Below, in pieces: positions 6,516 to 7,565 of a stretch of DNA of 7,565 nucleotides (positions are counted from its first letter, which is position 1; every line of letters starts with the position of its first letter). The notes beneath the pieces were generated by a model. The model was not told the DNA's origin, did not search any database, and saw only the letters and a program-made list of their open reading frames with translations. This stretch comes from Bacteroidota bacterium (GTDB lineage: Bacteria > Bacteroidota > Bacteroidia > Chitinophagales > Chitinophagaceae). A program made the position numbers and the translations under genes. The DNA lies in the NCBI GenBank assembly GCA_023440945.1, contig JAEZRL010000495.1, positions 1-7,565 of the forward strand, read 5' to 3'.

Positions 6516-6914
6516 ATGTTTAGTTATACCAATTCATTCAGCAGTTTTTCTGTGAATGACCTTCACAAAGCAAAAGAATTTTACGGGAATATCCTTGGAA
6601 TGAAAGTGAAAGAAAATACAATGGGCGTACTTGAATTACAAATGGGTGATAAAACCGTAATGATTTACCCGAAACCGAATCATGAGGCCGCGACCTTTAC
6701 AGTGTTGAACTTTGAAGTGAAAAATATTGAAGAAGCAGTAGATGCACTTACAAAAGAAGGTGTACGATTTGAACAATATGAAGCGCCGATAAAAACGGAT
6801 GAAAGGGGAATTTGCAGAAATGCGGATGGCCATGCGATTGCATGGTTTAAAGATCCTGCAGGAAATATTTTGTCTGTTATACAAGAGCGGAATGATTTGC
6901 TGCATAAAGAATAA
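6516..6914 (+). CDS. VOC (glyoxalase/bleomycin-resistance fold) family protein
   Basis: A 132-residue single-chain vicinal-oxygen-chelate protein with two beta-alpha-beta-beta-beta modules. The first module starts with FSSFSVNDLHKAKEFYGNIL (8-27) and the second with FTVLNFEVKNIEEAVDAL (61-78). It ends with the family's WFKDPAGNILSVIQ (110-123). The length is normal, and the protein is likely cytosolic and dimeric. The usual metal-ligand positions look altered: no His occurs in the first strand (around residue 8), and the residue expected to be Glu after DPxGN is Ser120. It may therefore bind a ligand without metal instead of acting as a metal-dependent glyoxalase or dioxygenase; substrate unknown. 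The ATG at 6516 lacks a Shine-Dalgarno. Its position opposite a GlxA-type regulator suggests joint regulation, which is inference. Confidence 0.9.
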   Translation: MFSYTNSFSSFSVNDLHKAKEFYGNILGMKVKENTMGVLELQMGDKTVMIYPKPNHEAATFTVLNFEVKNIEEAVDALTKEGVRFEQYEAPIKTDERGICRNADGHAIAWFKDPAGNILSVIQERNDLLHKE

Positions 6915-6932
6915 GTAAGCGCACAACTGAGC

Positions 6933-6969
6933 AATAAGCACAGCTTCCTGCGGACAGGCGGAACTTATT
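6933..6969. terminator. Hairpin between convergent VOC and EI24-like genes, possible bidirectional terminator
   Basis: The outer arms AATAAG (6933-6938) and CTTATT (6964-6969) are exactly complementary. An inner CCTG-cgga-CAGG hairpin (6947-6958) is flanked by TT and, after a CGG bulge, AA. The stem is bulged and no long T-run follows on either strand, so it is at best a modest terminator. Its place between two converging stop codons is what favours that role. The GC-rich core could instead be a dispersed repeat. Confidence 0.4.
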
Positions 6970-6976
6970 AAAGCAA

Positions 6977-7565
6977 TTAAACCTGTTGCGGAACGATAGT
7001 TCCCTTTACACGCATCATACTTAAGGTTGCAGCAATTACGGCATAAGCAGGTGCAAGTATCCAACCTATAATTGGCATTACGTGTAAAAGATAGAAGACA
7101 ATGCCATTGCCAATAGCGAGACCTTTATGCGTCCCGATAAAATAAATGCTTTCATAGGTATTCATGTTCCTTCGTTTCGCACTATAATCGAGCATAGAAA
7201 AACCATAATAATAACATTCTACGATAATGGCGATGAGCGGACTTATCCAGCCTGCAACAGGTATCAGTGCCAGTATTAAGATAGAGATGGTATAAACTGT
7301 TTGCCATAATGCATTTCTTACTGCAATAAAACAGCCACGACGAATATCTTTCCACAATTGTTTCCATTTAAAATTCAGTTCACGTTCTTCAATGATCGCT
7401 TCTGTTTTTTCACTTAAGTAAGCAAAAACAGGAGAACAAAGTATCAGCCACAAATACTTAAAAAGCGAAAAGTAAAACAACATTAAAACCATCCAGAGTA
7501 TGATTGCATCAAAAGTTAGCAGAAAAGCAATAAGTCCGCTGTCAATTTTCTGAAGCCAGTTGTTC
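6977..7565 (-). CDS. EI24/CysZ-like integral membrane protein (5' end cut by right edge)
   Basis: The frame is open from the stop (TAA, 6979-6977) through the right edge, giving about 196 visible residues. The internal ATG at 7492 is not the start, because well-formed coding sequence (WLQKIDSGLIAFLLTFDAII) continues upstream of it. The protein resembles the EI24 domain family, which includes the CysZ sulfate permease. It shows the LCSPVFAYLSEKTEAI segment following a membrane helix, then an amphipathic region (WKQLWKDIRRGCFIAVRNAL), a hydrophobic pair around ILALIPVAGWISPLIAI, the YYYGFSMLDYSAKRR turn, and a final hydrophobic stretch FYLLHVMPIIGWILAPAYAVIAATLS. Perhaps 60 N-terminal residues are missing, judging from a usual length near 250-260. 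Sulfate transport is not shown: no sulfur-assimilation gene lies nearby and Bacteroidota homologues are largely uncharacterised. It is convergent with the VOC gene across a hairpin. Confidence 0.85.
   Translation of the reverse strand, partial: NNWLQKIDSGLIAFLLTFDAIILWMVLMLFYFSLFKYLWLILCSPVFAYLSEKTEAIIEERELNFKWKQLWKDIRRGCFIAVRNALWQTVYTISILILALIPVAGWISPLIAIIVECYYYGFSMLDYSAKRRNMNTYESIYFIGTHKGLAIGNGIVFYLLHVMPIIGWILAPAYAVIAATLSMMRVKGTIVPQQV

Noticed and set aside
6636..7064. Minus-strand open frame of 142 codons, Cys-rich
   Set aside because: It overlaps the VOC gene antisense and the EI24-like gene in another frame; both of those have clear family features.
6977..7492. Reading the EI24-like gene as complete from the ATG at 7492
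   Set aside because: Coding sequence in the same frame continues without a stop to the window edge and looks like the conserved N-terminal membrane helix, so the gene is truncated by the window.
1..7565. CRISPR array, tRNA, rRNA, insertion sequence or prophage
   Set aside because: I saw no regularly spaced direct repeats, no tRNA-like or rRNA-like sequence, and no transposase, integrase or phage gene in either strand.

Overview
The window looks like a chromosomal fragment of a Bacteroidota bacterium, probably of the Chitinophagaceae or a close relative. The reasons are AT-rich DNA, starts without clear Shine-Dalgarno sequences, promoter-like TTTG / TAnnTTTG element pairs, and a MoxR-SpoIIM-DUF4129-DUF4350 gene cluster typical of that phylum. 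The genus is inferred, not proven. Nothing suggests a phage, plasmid or CRISPR locus.

Layout. Positions 1-3718 hold four tightly packed minus-strand genes. In transcription order they encode a SpoIIM/DUF95-family membrane protein, a DUF4129 protein, a DUF4350 protein and a MoxR-type AAA+ ATPase that runs off the left edge. Junctions are a 1-nt gap followed by two ATGA overlaps, so the genes are almost certainly co-transcribed and translationally coupled. They likely form a membrane-associated MoxR chaperone system. The DUF4129 gene carries about 90 extra N-terminal codons that look like intergenic repeat DNA read in frame.

Divergent from the operon, at 3884-4312, is a small two-CBS-domain protein. 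It ends 3 nt from the end of a convergent PAQR/hemolysin III family (TrhA-like) membrane protein at 4316-4975. A 263-nt spacer (4976-5238) follows. It contains a promoter-like element pair, a perfect dyad, two GTTAAC sites and a short ORF or gene remnant on the plus strand.

Positions 5239-6228 encode a GlxA-type regulator (DJ-1/PfpI-like domain plus AraC helix-turn-helix) on the minus strand. It is divergent from a VOC (glyoxalase-fold) protein at 6516-6914. The 287-nt region between them carries three copies of an ANTGTCGNWAT box, two of them exactly 21 bp apart, which suggests an AraC-type operator. A hairpin separates the VOC gene from a convergent EI24/CysZ-like membrane protein (6977 to beyond 7565) that is cut by the right edge.

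There is no convincing wholly new system. The most informative oddities are the repeat-derived 5' extension of the DUF4129 gene, the TGTCG box array, and the promoter-plus-mini-ORF in the trhA-glxA spacer.
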